DNA of 64,000 bases from Liolophura sinensis. Taxonomy: Eukaryota > Mollusca > Polyplacophora > Chitonida > Chitonidae. The DNA lies in contig NC_088306.1 of the NCBI RefSeq assembly GCF_032854445.1, positions 26,881,764-26,945,763 of the forward strand. The letters are read 5' to 3'. The number at the start of each line of letters is the position of its first letter. The first letter of the stretch is position 1. The position numbers and the translations under genes were made by a program. Of this stretch, positions 32,010 through 44,374 are shown piece by piece. The notes beneath the pieces are model-generated. The model made no database searches, was not told the origin of the DNA, and was given only the letters and a program-made list of their open reading frames with translations.

Positions 32010-33100
32010 AATGTTGTCCGTAGGGTTAATCTGAATGGTGCCCAGTGAAGTGGATTCCAGTAATGTTGTCCTCTTTGTAGACTGGGTAAACTGACTGGAA
32101 TAACAGGTCTGTGCTGTACTGAGTTTCTTAGTGGTGACTAAAGGTCAAGCAGGAATAGAAAACTTCTGGTGGGCGTGGAATTCATGTAAGGCGAAATCAC
32201 GCTTTAGAGCGTCTCTGATTAGATTGATACTATAATTTCCAGAACTAACCTACACATTTATTCGGAAAATTTCGAAAATAAAAACATACTTGTATTGTTA
32301 ATCTTCGTGGAATTGATTTCACGACAGTGAATGAGTACAAATTCGCGGCCATATCAACCCAGTCTAATTAGTTTTGTCTAATGGAGAACCCAATCTAATT
32401 AGTATTGTGTAAATGGAAACCACGTTCCCGCATCTGTTAACCTGAGCACACTATCAAAGATTCCTGATGCCGGGGAGATTTAATTCGAAAATCTTATTTT
32501 ACTGACTTCTTTGGGTCAGTGAAATGGAACATACTGTATTTTTTTTTAAACTGTGAGACTGTTTCTTGACGTTGTAGCGCATCTGTCAACGATGGCCAAT
32601 ATTATCATCTTTTCGAAATTATTTTATTAAGGATTTTCCGACTTAGTATCGAACTGAATAAATTTTTTCTATGCTGGATTTTTAAAAAAAACACATAGAG
32701 CTTAAAAAAGGAAAGACATTCAAAATACGTTTCGGAGGTTGACTTGTTCTTATTCAATCACACACATGCATGCACACCAGCATTCCTTCTACCATAGACT
32801 ATCCCAGCAATGTGGCAGAGATTATTCGTATGCGCTCGGGGCACATATATAGGACTAGTACACGTTACGATGTTGCTGTTGTTGTCATTTTTATTTTAAC
32901 ATAGTTTTGTGGATTCAGTCGTAGAGTTTTTAACCGCTCTTCCGATTCTCTCCGTTGGCTTGCAAGAATTGCCCGTCCAAAAGATGGATTTAAAAATCTC
33001 CAGACAGTATTCGGTGTATGTTAGGTCTTTTAGAGGTATGAAAAGACCTCATTTCGAAAATACGAAAACGTCGGACGAATATAACAGCTCGGCCTTGAGA
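32010..33100. other. intergenic with a short repeat shared with 40.3 kb
   Basis: TATCAACCCAGTCTAATTAG and ATTGTGTAAATGGAAAC (32345-32425) resemble TATCAACCCAGTCTAACTAA, CGTGTAAATGGAGAC at 40297-40335. Nothing else was recognised. Confidence 0.4.
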
Positions 33101-33104
33101 GGTT

Positions 33105-33312
33105 AGACTGGTTGGCCCAGTGTCAGAGTTATTGGACTGAGTAGGGTGTTATATCTGGTGTCTTCGGCATGATACTTCAGTGGCGGGCAGCACTTTGGCG
33201 GCAGGAAACTCGCCCCGTTACAAGAAGACAAGTATATGTACACACACCAAATCACCCCACGTCATCATATGACAGAAAAATTGTGACATACGACGTAAAA
33301 CTAAAAGTATAA
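33105..33312 (+). mobile_element. SINE (TTCGGCATGATACTTCAGTG family)
   Basis: The body reads GGTTGGCCCAGTGTCAG, GGACTGAGTAGGGTGTTATA, TCTGGTGTCTTCGGCATGAT, ACTTCAGTGGCGGGCAGCAC. The 3' end CATCATATGACAGAAAAATT, GACGTAAAAC matches the tail at 20955-21018. I recall similar elements in bivalve and gastropod genomes, but from memory only. Confidence 0.65.
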
Positions 33313-33825
33313 TTACCTACATCCAAATTTAAACGCTACATCTTAAAGGCATTCTTGACCTGCTTTCTCTACCCAGGGGTCACGGATTTTGTTTTTAGAC
33401 TTTTGCGAAGAGAGTTAAAGCCGTTTAAACCTTTAAATTCTAAGGTCAACCCTTTTTCAGAGTATAAGAACTCTGACGTCACAGGACGGTATTCCAACTT
33501 TAATCACGACACTGGATATTGTAATAACTCCCTCAACTCATGGGTAAATGATTGCTGAAGTAATGTTCTCAAAAATACATTTCTTCTGGTGAACATCAGG
33601 AAAAAGGTTGATATGACGTTAGTATGGTCCATAAAGCCCATCATAGAATATTTGAATGCCTTTGTAACACTCTTAAAAATGAATGAAATTACTTTTTCAC
33701 ATAGTTTTCTGTGGTCTGTTCCTAACCTTAACCCTTACTGTATGATAAACATTACTTCATTTTTCAAGCCTTCGTTACTTTAAGTCGCAAATCAATTCAT
33801 ATGTTTAAAATATATCATCTGTTTA

Positions 33826-33972
33826 TATATTTACTTGGAGTTTTACTCCGTGGTCGACAATCTCTCACTTATATCACGGCAGCCAGTATTCCGTTGGGAG
33901 GAAATCGGACGAGCTCACGGGAAGCCCACGAGCATCAGGTTGCTGTCAGACCTTTTCACCTCCGCCCGAAAA
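33826..33972 (-). mobile_element. MetaSINE-like SINE, diverged, 5'-truncated
   Basis: TTGGAGTTTTACTCCGTGGT, CGACAATCTCTCACTTATAT, CACGGCAGCCAGTATTCCGT, TGGGAGGAAATCGG, GAAGCCCACGAGCATCAGGT and TGCTGTCAGACC are the reverse complement of the Meta-type 3' core and middle. About 20-25% is diverged from the copy at 52 kb by eye. Confidence 0.75.
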
Positions 33973-34489
33973 AATACATAATGTGGAAAAGTGTATGTGG
34001 AGATATAATCTAGGAAAGAGAATTACATTGCCTTACCCTATTAACACGAATATAATTATTACATGGTGTAAGTGGAGACAAGCTGACTAACTCTGTTAAA
34101 CTAAATAATCTAACAACGCCTCCACTTTCATGCCATGGACAGGAAAGTTAAACTAAAAGTTCTGACCGCAAGGCAAGATTGACATTGTTTGACTAAAAGT
34201 GTGATTCAAGCAAAAAATTACCCGTCCATTTGCCACAACGGAATTCCAAATCAACTTTGAAAATATAATGGGATTTTAAATGTCTTTTGAACGGGAGAAA
34301 TAGTACCAAAAAGACTTTACAGAAACGTCAAAACATCCAGAGCTTTCTCCACAGTGGCCCTCAATGCTGTTACACCCTCTACATAATAGTAGGAATGGCG
34401 AACAAATGGTCTATAGAGATTGCATCGTTAATTGTGATGGCCAAACAGTTTGCATGTTCAGCAATTTCAGACCAATTTCGTCTAATAAA

Positions 34490-34660
34490 TTGTTATTAAC
34501 ATTACCACATTTTTTGTACCTGTTCTACTCAATTAATGGGGCGTGTGATGTGCTAATATTTATGAACTTACGTAGCAAAAGGCCGTCTTTCACATTGTCA
34601 CCGTTGCTCTTTTTTTTTGCCTCTATGCTGTATGTCTTAGTTATAGTATTTATTTTGGAT
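34490..34660 (+). repeat. dispersed repeat Rep-A, copy 3 (diverged)
   Basis: GGGGCGTGTGATGTGCTAAT, AGCAAAAGGCCGTCTTTCAC, TTGTCACCGTTGCTC and CTATGCTGTATGTCTTA align best with copy 5 at 40.8 kb. Confidence 0.55.
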
Positions 34661-35129
34661 TACACGTCACTTGGAAAGACCGTTTAGTTTATTTTTATCT
34701 ATTTGATTTGTCTCTGACGCCGTTTATTCGGAGGGTTTTGAACAATCGCATACGTATGTGGATAAAAACAAAAAGCTCAGCCCTTGGCAAACAACTGCTC
34801 TTTGCCAGGTACATAATGACGTTCCAGACTCAAAATCTCAGACTTACACTGCTTTAATCGATAAATCCACCGACGACCCGTTGCCGGAAATAACTTGATA
34901 TGAGACTTGTAGCTCAAAACCAGAGCAGAGAAGACAGTGTAACAGCTTGCACGAGGCCAAACGGCAAAATACGTCCTCCTGCCAACTACCTCAGTCAGGG
35001 TCTAATTAAGTCCCAAGTATCAGCTAAGTTTATTATCTGCAGATAAAAGCACCGATGGCACATATAAGAATAACCGCTCGTTTTTGACTGTCAGATCCTT
35101 GATCAAACGCTATTGTTTCTCTCGTTGCT

Positions 35130-35262
35130 GTAGACCACGAGAAGGGTAGATACGTAGGGAAGGTCGATGGTTTCTTCCGGGCACTCCACTTTCCTTCCAC
35201 ACAAATAATAGACCACCGTCATATCATTGAAAAATGCTAGGGCATGGCGTTAAAAATGAATT
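35130..35262 (+). mobile_element. SINE remnant with Meta-like core
   Basis: TACGTAGGGAAGGTCGATGG, TTTCTTCCGGGCACTCCACT, TTCCTTCCACACAAATAATA, CACCGTCATATCATTGAAAA and GGCATGGCGTTAAAAA follow the SINE core order with many substitutions. Confidence 0.55.
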
Positions 35263-35499
35263 GGCCAAATTAATATCCCGCTCCCCGCCGTTCACTGGGC
35301 CACAGCGCCACCCGACCCCACTCTCCGCCGTCCTCTTCCCCCTTCCAACTGAATCAATTTATATGGACATTCCTTCATCATTCCTCCATCACTTATCCAG
35401 CTTATTCATGTTGTAAGTATTTTCAGTTGTTTTCCTGCATAAACCAGGATTTTTCTGATAGACTAAGTTTGCCCTAATCCTTGTCCCTTTTAATTGTTT

Positions 35500-35770
35500 A
35501 AGTGTGATGACTTGGATTTTCAGTAATTCTAGTCCAGTGAAATGTAATGAAGCTCTGATAATAACACCCCATTCTTACTTAATTCTACATAAGCCATGCT
35601 GCTAAGAGGCGCGTAATTTGTTATGTTATTTAAGCTTTTACATGAACATTTAGAATAAAACCATGGCTGAGGTAAATTAATAAGAGGCCAGTTACACGTG
35701 GCCATTTGCCAACTGTCACATTGTCGTCGCTGCTCTAGATTTAATCCCTACGATTAGCTTGCCAAATTTA
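35500..35770 (+). repeat. dispersed repeat Rep-A, copy 4
   Basis: AAGTGTGATGACTTGGATTT, TCAGTAATTCTAG, ACATAAGCCATGCTGCTAAG, AGGCGCG, TTAGAATAAAACCATGGCTG, AGGTAAATTAATAAGAGGCC, GTGGCCATTTGCCAACTGTC and GTCGTCGCTGCTCTAG make this one of the longest copies. It shows that the family extends at least 80 bases to the left of the AAGCCATGCTGC block. Confidence 0.8.
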
Positions 35771-36819
35771 CCATCGAAAACATCCTGACATTAAAGACGT
35801 TCGTGTGGTCGGACAGAATTTCCATCTCACTTCACAGACCTAATCAACGTGGACAGCGACGTGCGAGGGGATCTCACAAGAGAGAATCAGCACTGATGAT
35901 AACAGAAGTAAACATCATTTCATTAGAACATGTGGTAGAGAATCAAAATGGTGTTGATATCACCAGCTGCGGATGTGGTCATTATTTATAAACGCCCCTC
36001 CGTTAATTCGATCTTTGACTTGCTCTGTACCTCACAAATATAACGCTTTAAACGTGTGGACAACAAGCAAACCGTTCACTCGATCTGTCCAACTGATCCT
36101 GAACACCTTTGGATGTAAAATCCTCCATCATTAAAGATTCCAGTTGTGCACTAGACTCAATGTGAGCAACACGAAATAGCTCAACAAAAGCGCTTAGGAT
36201 ATAGCCCCACTCACAGGGAGCGGTCCGTCGCAATGTCCAGGTGTGTTTTATATCTTGTGAATTGTCAATCGCTTATATGTAATGGAAATATTCGCGTATT
36301 TTTATACGATTAATAAAACTGGGTGAGCTATCACAAAAAGCATGTGAACGCAGCTTTGGGACAACAGAATTTCAAAATACCATTCTTCAGCCCGCTTAAT
36401 TGTCACTGATGTCACAAGCCAGATCCCATCTTTGAATAGCGCTGATTGAAAACAGAGAAGACAAAGCATGTCGATACTGTGTCCGGATGAGAAGATTGAA
36501 AGGTTTATTGCGGCGTTCGTGTGGATGGTGTCAGAAAACAATCCCCCAGGGAAAATATAACTATATAATGAACGGCTATGCTTAACTTACTGTAGCCTAC
36601 CATGAGTACCGTGAGTTAAAGGTCTGAGTTAGTTTAATACTTGTATACGGCACAATTAAAAGGTCATTTACTACACAGGCTAACAATTTACAATGTCAAG
36701 TTTTAACAAGGTAAGTACGCTGCCTTTCATAGCCTAAATCTATCTTTTATCTCACTGGGATTTTTTTAACTGTTCATTTGTTCTTTATTTGTATCATTCT
36801 TCATTTGATTTTACAGTTT

Positions 36820-36935
36820 TTATAAAGAATATACCACTGGTACGACAGAGATGAAGTTAGTGGGTGGGGCAAACCGGACACACGCCTCCAGATGTGGATT
36901 CGAACTCTCGACCTCATTGGCCAAGGGCTTGTCTT
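36820..36935 (-). mobile_element. tRNA-derived SINE remnant
   Basis: GTGGATTCGAACTCTCGACC is a reversed box-B region, with CTCATTGGCCAAGGGCTTGT beyond it. The left part matches 25617-25650. Confidence 0.55.
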
Positions 36936-36939
36936 TCTT

Positions 36940-38155
36940 TCATTGGTTGAAGGGGTCAGGGAAATTTCAATTTTCCGTCTAATATTCTTCAAAGGATCTG
37001 ACATTTTGTCATAAATCTGTTCTCTCAGTAATCCGTTACCTCAGTTTTTACAAGGAGTTATAATTCCATTTCGGATTTAGCTGGATTCCTTTGTCCCTTG
37101 ACACAGTCTTGACAACAATCCACCTGAGCGCAAATCTGCTGAGATAAATTTTCGGGAAGAGATTTCCACACTCTGGCCTACTAGCAGGTCAATGATCAGG
37201 ATGGAAATGCCAGACAATTAGTTCCCGCTGAAACAATCAGTAGATCAAGAGAGCGGGGAATGCTTAAAAAGCTTGTATCGGCCTCTGTGAACTTCTGGAA
37301 TACATTTCATTCGTGAATTTAGGCCATCACCTTCTGTCAAATCACAAGAGTGATGATTAAAAAGGCCTGCATGACCGTTCAGAGAAAATATTAGATCTTT
37401 GTGGATGTTCCACCCAGAAGACAGCTGTAGGAGATATGTTTGAGTTCTGTCTTCATTAAAGTTAGAAAAGTTCCAATGGTAAGTTCTTGATGTACGATGA
37501 CATCGCGTGTCCAGCTGTGGGGTTACAAGAACTCAGCCTCTCTAGCATACACTAATCATGAACTTTGTCAAAAAATGCTTTCATTGTGTATTTCATATTA
37601 TTGGAAACAAATCTGTTTGGTGAACAGGCTTTAATGGCTACATGTAGCAAGTCTGTCAACGTACAAATAGTTAATACAACTGAAGACAAAGAGCATAGAG
37701 AGTAAAAACAGGGCATCAGCGACTGCGTTTCAGCTGGCAAATGATCACACGTAACCGGTGAAATACGGCCTGTTGTCATGTGTAAGCGAATCCCTTTCGC
37801 TCAATCACCGATAACTCTAATAGATCTTTATATTTGGTGTAGCATCCAAAAGCTGTTCAAACAGATGTATTAACCCATTTGAAGGCCGCCTGCCGCTTAC
37901 ACAATATTCAAAGTCAAATTCCCAAAGGCCAGTTTCACTAATAAAATTATCGTCATACTCTCTAAAATATACATACAAGTTGAACAAAAGACCTGATAGC
38001 AGAAGTAGTCAAGAGTTTCCTGTGATGTCGAAAAGGCACACGTGTGTAATATCCAATACGCCAAATCCAGTAACTAGTCGGCAACTCTTAATGTACAAAC
38101 ATTAAACAGGTCCATATACATATTATGTGTAATCAATACTTCGAAGCAGTCTTTC
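36940..38155. other. intergenic, nothing recognised
   Basis: No open frame, repeat or structured RNA stands out. The stretch 38800-40290 is equally bare apart from the SINE fragment near 39.74 kb. Confidence 0.4.
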
Positions 38156-38159
38156 CAAT

Positions 38160-38480
38160 ACAAGTCGTCAACCAATAAGGAGTTTCCAGGTCAATAATCG
38201 CAAGACCAATTCCCAAACACGCGTACAGGGCAAACCAACAAAGAACTAAGAATGTGCATAAAGTACAAAAGCAGGACAAAATCATGCAAAGAGAAGATGT
38301 CAACAGTTTTCAGTGATGTTGGGAAGACGCAAGGTATGTTATAGTCGACTAAGTGAAATCAGTGTTCAAATTGTGTACCATGCTAGAATATCAGTGATCG
38401 ATCACAAAATATGCATCTCACTTGCGCTGAGATATATATTTTGCCGTAGCAAAAGGGAAGAAAATAATAGAAAAACATCT
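38160..38480 (+). repeat. dispersed repeat Rep-F, copy 2
   Basis: ATCGCAAGACCAATTCCCAA, CAACAAAGAACTAAGAATGT, GCATAAAGTACAAAAGCAGG, TCAACAGTTTTCAGTGATGT, GGGAAGACGCAAGGTATGTT, AAATCAGTGTTCAAATTG and GATCACAAAATATGCATCTC are in the same order as at 20220-20530. Confidence 0.8.
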
Positions 38481-38729
38481 CAGTTACGTTCTCGTGAGAT
38501 TTTTACTCCCAACACCTCACCAAACGATATGATACAGTATGTGATGAACATAAACATCTTTAAAAAATACATAGACAGCCTGTCTTTAAAGACCTCTCGC
38601 AAAGGACTATTTTTTGGTATTTAAGAAGTCCATATACAAAAAACATTGAGAATAAGAGTACCAAAACAAGAAAAACCTGCTTTCCAGAGTTAGAAACAGA
38701 ATGTTCTACCGCTTTGTACAGATAAGAGA

Positions 38730-38797
38730 GTGCGCAACCAAATCCGATAAATGATCAACACGAGTGTGCAACCAAATCCGGTGAATGATCAGCACAC
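38730..38797 (+). repeat. 34-bp tandem duplication
   Basis: GTGCGCAACCAAATCCGATA then AATGATCAACAC (38730) is repeated at 38764 as GTGTGCAACCAAATCCGGTG then AATGATCAGCAC, with four substitutions. A related TAAATCGGATGATCAACG block occurs at 24175. Confidence 0.9.
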
Positions 38798-40714
38798 AGT
38801 CCTAAATTATTTCTACATGTATGTGCCAGTCCTCTGTAGAGCGACAACACCATACCGCGCAATAATCCACCACACGGCATTACCCTATGCATTACAGACA
38901 CTCCACCAGAACTACAGCAATACTTGAGATCCATATGCCACCAGAACGAATGGTTATACGTAATTTTCATTATGTTTAATTGTACTTCCTCCGGCGGTAT
39001 ACACTCCTTTAGGAGCATCAATGTACAATGTATTTTTCACCATAGAGGAACAATCCTTGATTTTACGAAGCAAAACATTTAAACGAACTGTTTCAATGTT
39101 GCTGTTCAATATCATTGAGAAAGACAACAACAGGTAAAATCGGTATATATGTACGGTGCATAAATACAGTGGCTGTGTTTTATGTAGATGAGTACGAGGG
39201 GTACTCGAAACAATAATATACAAATCTAGACATTTTCAAAATCCATCCTTATCTGGGTAAGGAACTTAACAGTCCAAGATTTACGGGAGAAATGGAAGGA
39301 TTTTGTGACTTGTGTGCTTTAGTTCGATGGCTCTTTCAAAACGAGGCTGACAGCAAACAATTTGGATAATCTGTAAAGGTGGGCACTGCACGCGGGCGCT
39401 GTGGTTACATTCGCCCCATTGTTTATTGATTTATCAAACCGTCTACAGAATTAGTAATTTCTGTGTGAATGTATGACTGTATTTGTACATGTATGTTCCT
39501 TCATTATGCTGACCATCTCAATACTGTACCATGCAGGAAATGCGTTCAGAGAACGCTCTATCTCGTGGCTGACATTCTTTCATAAAGCCGACAGAGTTTT
39601 TGTATGAATGTATGCTTGGGGTTTTATGACGACTAGGAGATATTCGATGCATTTAGGTGTATGCTGTGTCTTCATTTGGCAAGGCGAGTTTATACTGTTA
39701 AAGTACTGCCGTCACTGAATTAAGTATCAGACTGAGGACACCGAAAATTCCACCCCGCCCAGTCACATTATAACGACACCGGGCCAAGCTGTCCTGTTTC
39801 CCAGCTCTAACCGTTTAAATACCATTTTTGAAGTCTGATTTGACCTGACCGGTTCTGATCCCATGCAGCCGGATCTTTTGACTTCGACGCAACAACTAAA
39901 CATATATCTGTGAGATCAGTGGAACACAGAGCCATAAATACAATCGTGAGATTCATTTGTGAGTTGCAATCGCTGTAAATTGATACAATTCACTCGCAAA
40001 CATTTTTGTACTTTTGGTAAGATATTTTTGTACCTTAAGAGACATTCTCGCTCGTTTGACGCCAGGTAACATAAATCTGGCCAATCAATAACAGCTAATA
40101 ATTTTATAAAAACTAATGAAATTCAATGTCATATTCCTTTTGAGTAGTTTTAATTCGTTATAGACAATTTTGACTTGAATTTCCTTTTTACCGTGGGTAG
40201 ATATATTCACTTGAGCTTTCATAACTCCGATGATGCAGGTGTTGCCTAAAAATTTAAGCTAATCAAATATCTTATTTGGTTTTGATTCACGTTAATATCA
40301 ACCCAGTCTAACTAATATCGTGTAAATGGAGACAAGCCGATGGCCCCTCAAACCTGGGCCAACCAACAAGGCTCAGAGTTCTAGAGACAGGAAAGACATC
40401 TTGCTAACTCAGCGCAATGAATAATATTGCAGTTTGATGAAATAGTGAAGTTATTTCCTGACCCCGTTTATGTAGTACACCTGTCAAAAATATCTACATG
40501 ATCTTTACTTCGAATAATTAATTTCATTCATAACTCTCTGGTATTTGTATTGATATGGAAATAATATTTTAATACAAACATATGATCAAAAAACATAAAG
40601 TGTCCAACAATGTAATTTGCTTGTCATTCTTCATACTCGATATAGCCGGTCTCATGACTGGTTCCGCCATTTTTTGGTAGCTGTTTAAATGCGTTATACA
40701 GTTTAGCTTAAAAC

Positions 40715-40970
40715 AGCTTAAGGGTGTATGTTAAATGTGATGATAACACTGCATTTTGAGTAATTCTACATCTGTGACGTATGATAAATTGCAAATAACA
40801 CGGCAATTTTTTTTTACCTAATTCTTCTTGAGCCGTGCTGCCAGGGAGCGTGTAAATTTGCTGCGTACAAAAGGCCATATTTCACGGTTACTTGTTACCG
40901 CTGGCTGGTTGTCGCCCTGTTGTCGCTGCCCTGCTTTTACTCTATGTTGTACGTCTTTATATGCATATGC
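40715..40970 (+). repeat. dispersed repeat Rep-A, copy 5
   Basis: TAAATGTGATGATAACACTG, TTTTGAGTAATTCTACATCT, TAATTCTTCTTGAGCCGTGC, TGCCAGGGAGCGTGTAAATT, AAAAGGCCATATTTCACGGT, TACTTGTTACC and TTTTACTCTATGTTGTACGT. The middle block (TAGAATAAAACC...GAGGTAAACTGA) is deleted relative to copies 2, 4 and 7. Two overlapping plus-strand open frames in 40828-41136 come from this repeat. Confidence 0.75.
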
Positions 40971-40974
40971 AACA

Positions 40975-42485
40975 CACTGCTATCAGCTGGTACAAATATC
41001 ATGGTGGAGAATTCGCTTTTCCTATCGCTATTGCATTCCAGCTCATTTACAAAAATGCGATAATCACTTGGTGAATGGATATATCCCCCATCATGATTAC
41101 GTGGCGACTGACCTGTTGCTCTCAGGCTCTTTTTAGGACTATATCCCTTCTGATAGTCCATACCTGGACATTACATATCTCCACCTAATTGTCTACCAGG
41201 ATTTGAACCAATGACTGACCATACCGGTGTGAAATCCTGAAGACTTGAGATCGGTTACCTCGTGGAGTATGCTGAGATTGCCCTGTATTCAGCATCAAGT
41301 ACATACAGACATGAGATAGCGTCGGTCATCTGAGCGCATTTCAGTCTCTCTGCACATAACCAATTAACTTTGACAATGACAGACAAGGGGAGCCCCCAGG
41401 AGTTGATCAACGGTTATTTGTAATGCTAACGTTTCATTAGAGCATTTGGTGGAAACAAAATGAAAATCGTGAGGATTTCACCATGCGTACACGTCATTTC
41501 GGGATGAGCTGATCAACATTGCCTACAATAACGCAAACTTTAATCCATTTATTTCTCCCAAATCAATTCCGGAAACGTGTAGATAAACAAAACTGCTAAC
41601 TCTGACGGTCAAGTTGACTCTATAAAACCATTTATCGTTACAATTTCTAACTGTACGTAAGATTAAATGTGAGCCGCACAAAACAGGAGACTCAGATGAC
41701 TAGAGATAAGCATTCACACGGACCAGCGTGTTGTAGAGTTTTCCGTAATACAGCAATCCCATATCAAGTAAAACACCTTTTGTTGTATTTTTACTCAACT
41801 AATGAAATGGAAGGAATCGATACTAACGGGTTGAACGCATTGTATACAGATGTACAAGTAGCTTGCAATGAGTCCGGGGAACGTTACGCCAAGAGTTGGT
41901 TATATTAGAACGGTGGAGAATTTCAGGTAGAATCAAAGAAGGGAAAAAAGAGCTTTCGAGGCAATCGATTATTATCTTAGACTCACGAGAGCACCAACCT
42001 GTGACCGTCACTTGGACAGTGATATTCCAAATCAACCATCAACAAATTTTGCCGATCAAATTCATTTAATTTGTAGAAATGGCACGGTATATTTAAAATA
42101 TCGTTAAAAAATCCTTTGGCCTGTATCTATCAAGCAACTTAAGACTATACATGAACTGCAACTGCTTGAAAAGACGAACTCAGATCAGGAAACAACTCAA
42201 AGTGTAGTTGGTACATTTTTCTGCAGTAAAGAATCAGAGTACACATTCTGAACTTAAATGAACAAAAAGACGGTATAATTGTAGTTGTGTTTGAATTTTT
42301 TAATTAAGTTATAAGACGATAAATCAATGTGACCCTTGGGTTTGTTCTGCATGCGCTTTGAATCTTGTTACTTCTAAAATAAACTGAATAACATGGAATT
42401 ACAGACAAATGATCTGTGCAGTTCTGACGTTCCCACACAGTCGCCTAAAACATACCTCATTGAAAGCTGTTGACTGTTCTGTTCT
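40975..42485. other. intergenic, nothing clear
   Basis: A reversed box-B-like site (CAGGATTTGAACCAATGACT) near 41198 hints at a SINE remnant. A TTTCATTAGAGCATTTGGTG block near 41432 resembles TTTCATTAGAACATGTGGTA near 35916. Confidence 0.35.
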
Positions 42486-42489
42486 GCTT

Positions 42490-42605
42490 CGTACTTAATA
42501 TACTTTCTTTGTTGTTTTGTGTTAAACCTCGTTTTGGGAATTGGCCTTGTGATTATTGACCTGAAATGTTGGATTGTAAGAGGCCTTAATGCAACGTTTA
42601 TAAGG
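42490..42605 (+). repeat. dispersed repeat Rep-B, diverged copy
   Basis: GTTAAACCTCGTTTTGGGAA, TTGGCCTTGTGATTATTGAC and CTGAAATGTTGGATTGTAAG correspond to GTTAAACGTTGTTTTGGAA, TGGATCTGACGATTATCGAC and TTGGAACGCCCTTTACGG of the 44.5-kb copy. Confidence 0.6.
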
Positions 42606-42789
42606 TATTTGTATTTTTGTTTAACACCGGTTTTTGTCTGTTTATTGCCCTGCTCTTACAAGGCTGTTGATACATGTATGACAGTGTTCCGGTTATGTAC
42701 GGTGAAAGCCCATCAGCCTGGAATAAACCAGTGCCCTTTGGCAGATACCTGATGATCCGAATAATTAAAAATCTGTAGAGCGACAAATG

Positions 42790-42847
42790 TCGTACACGTG
42801 CGAGATCGCACATATAAACCACGTTATATGTGCGATTAAATGTACGA
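42790..42847. repeat. two-step inverted repeat (hairpin)
   Basis: Inner arms ATCGCACATATAA (42805-42817) and TTATATGTGCGAT (42824-42836) are exact reverse complements around ACCACG. Outer arms TCGTACA (42790-42796) and TGTACGA (42841-42847) are also exact. AATGTCGTAC occurs as a direct repeat at both sides. The structure resembles a small foldback element or the terminator/attenuator type of RNA hairpin, but no transcript is known. Confidence 0.85.
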
Positions 42848-42849
42848 AA

Positions 42850-43840
42850 AAATGTCGTACTCAGCTTTGTGAAACTAGACCCAGATTCCAAACTATGACC
42901 TTGGCGGTTAAGGGCGGAGTGGCAGCGCTAGTGTCTAGAACAAATCTTTAAGGAATTCAGCAGGTCACGGTCCTTTGCCAAATGACCAAAATCTCAAGTA
43001 TGAAGCTAATTATATGCTGATAATCCGCCAACAACACTTGATTACCACGAAATGTGTCCGGTGGGACTCAAGATAAGGGCTTATGCAAAAGGGTCAAGTT
43101 AGAAATCATAATAAAAAGAGAACCTCATGCTGAAAAAAAAATCGATATTCATGGCTTAGACGCCACTTGGGAAATATTGAATCTCTGAGACGCCTCACTT
43201 GTTTTTATGTATTTCATTGTGTTGAATCCATAGAACAGCAGTCCCTTGTTTTCGAAGCTGTCTTAATTTTCTAAATACACGAAGGCTAGAAATCCATCTC
43301 TGTTGTCCAGTGAGGATTTCAGTTAAATTGTAACTCATGATGACATCCATTTCCATTTGAAAATAAAGCATATCTATAAAATCGTTTTGTTTTACATGTA
43401 TGTTTGTTGGCTTGACAAAAATTCGCCCATCCCCACATCAACTCACTGGTACAGAGAATAAAAGAGACGATGATGTAGTGATACATATAAATAATACCAA
43501 AATATATTTTTAACATCTAGATAGTCTTGTGGGGTAATCGGCTGTTTTTATCCGTTAAATTTCAACTTAGCGGTAGCGGTTGATTTAGCGGTAATTAGTT
43601 TCGCGACACGCATGAAAGGTACTCAACATATTTCTTAAATATACACTGTTTAGCCATGTAAACACCATTCTTTAAGATCATTCTTGTAATTTGGTCGAAA
43701 AATAGACCTCACCAACAAAATCCTTCAGGCCATTTTATTAAATTTATTTTATTTTACATCAGAATTCATAGTTATGAACCTGTTTTTAATCTAGTGGTTT
43801 ATTGATTTAAATGTTGTTTAAGCCAAAAGGTAAACATTTT
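42850..43840. other. intergenic, nothing recognised
   Basis: AT-rich DNA with short random open frames only. The stretch 44610-45870 is similar. Confidence 0.4.
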
Positions 43841-43844
43841 TCAC

Positions 43845-43895
43845 TGACACGATTACCACGTTGACACGATTATCTCGTTGACACGATTACCACGT
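43845..43895 (+). repeat. 17-bp tandem triplication
   Basis: TGACACGATTACCACGT occurs three times in tandem, the middle copy reading TGACACGATTATCTCGT. The periodicity is exact. Confidence 0.95.
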
Positions 43896-44081
43896 TGTTC
43901 GCTTTTCATTTGAAAAGCCAACAAGCTCCTAAGCAATAAAGGTGAGGTCGCAGAAATTAAAACGAGGTGGCGGAACTACTCCAAGAAAAGTAAATACACT
44001 CCATAGTAGTGACTTCGAAATATTTAATTGCTAGGAGAACGTGGCTTGTTTTGTGGCATGATGGAGTTTTATAGGCCTGTT

Positions 44082-44345
44082 GGGGGCTTCCGTGGCTCAG
44101 TCTCCGTGGCTAGCGCAGCGTAGAGACCCAGAAGCGTCTCACCAATGCGGTCGCTGTGAGTTCAAGTCCAGCGCATGCTGGCTTCCTCTCCAGTCGTAAG
44201 TGGGAAGGTCTGCAGCAACCTGCGTGTGGTCGTGGGTTTCCCCCGGGCTGTGCCCGGTTTCCTCCCACCATAATGCTGGCCGCCGTCGTATAAGTGAAAT
44301 ATTCTTGAGTACGGAGGAAAACACCAATCAAATCAATAAATAAAT
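44082..44345 (+). mobile_element. MetaSINE-like SINE, near full length, with target duplication
   Basis: The head GGGGGCTTCCGTGGCTCAG, GTGGCTAGCGCAGCGTAGAG then CACCAATGCGGTCGCTGTGA, GTTCAAGTCC (box B) leads to the core GTTTCCTCCCACCATAATGC, TGGCCGCCGTCGTATAAGTG, AAATATTCTTGAGTACGG and a CAATCAAATCAATAAATAAA tail. ATAGGCCTGT (44071-44080) and ATAGTCCTGT (44346-44355) form a 10-bp target duplication with one mismatch. It lies immediately upstream of a Rep-B copy. Confidence 0.95.
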
Positions 44346-44374
44346 ATAGTCCTGTCAGATAACGAAAGCACGTC

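Noticed and set aside
31596-32048. Four long overlapping open frames on both strands (83-92 codons)
   Set aside because: They run through the CCGG/(AC)n minisatellite, and the open frames on both strands reflect repeat composition. There is no start context, domain or splice support.
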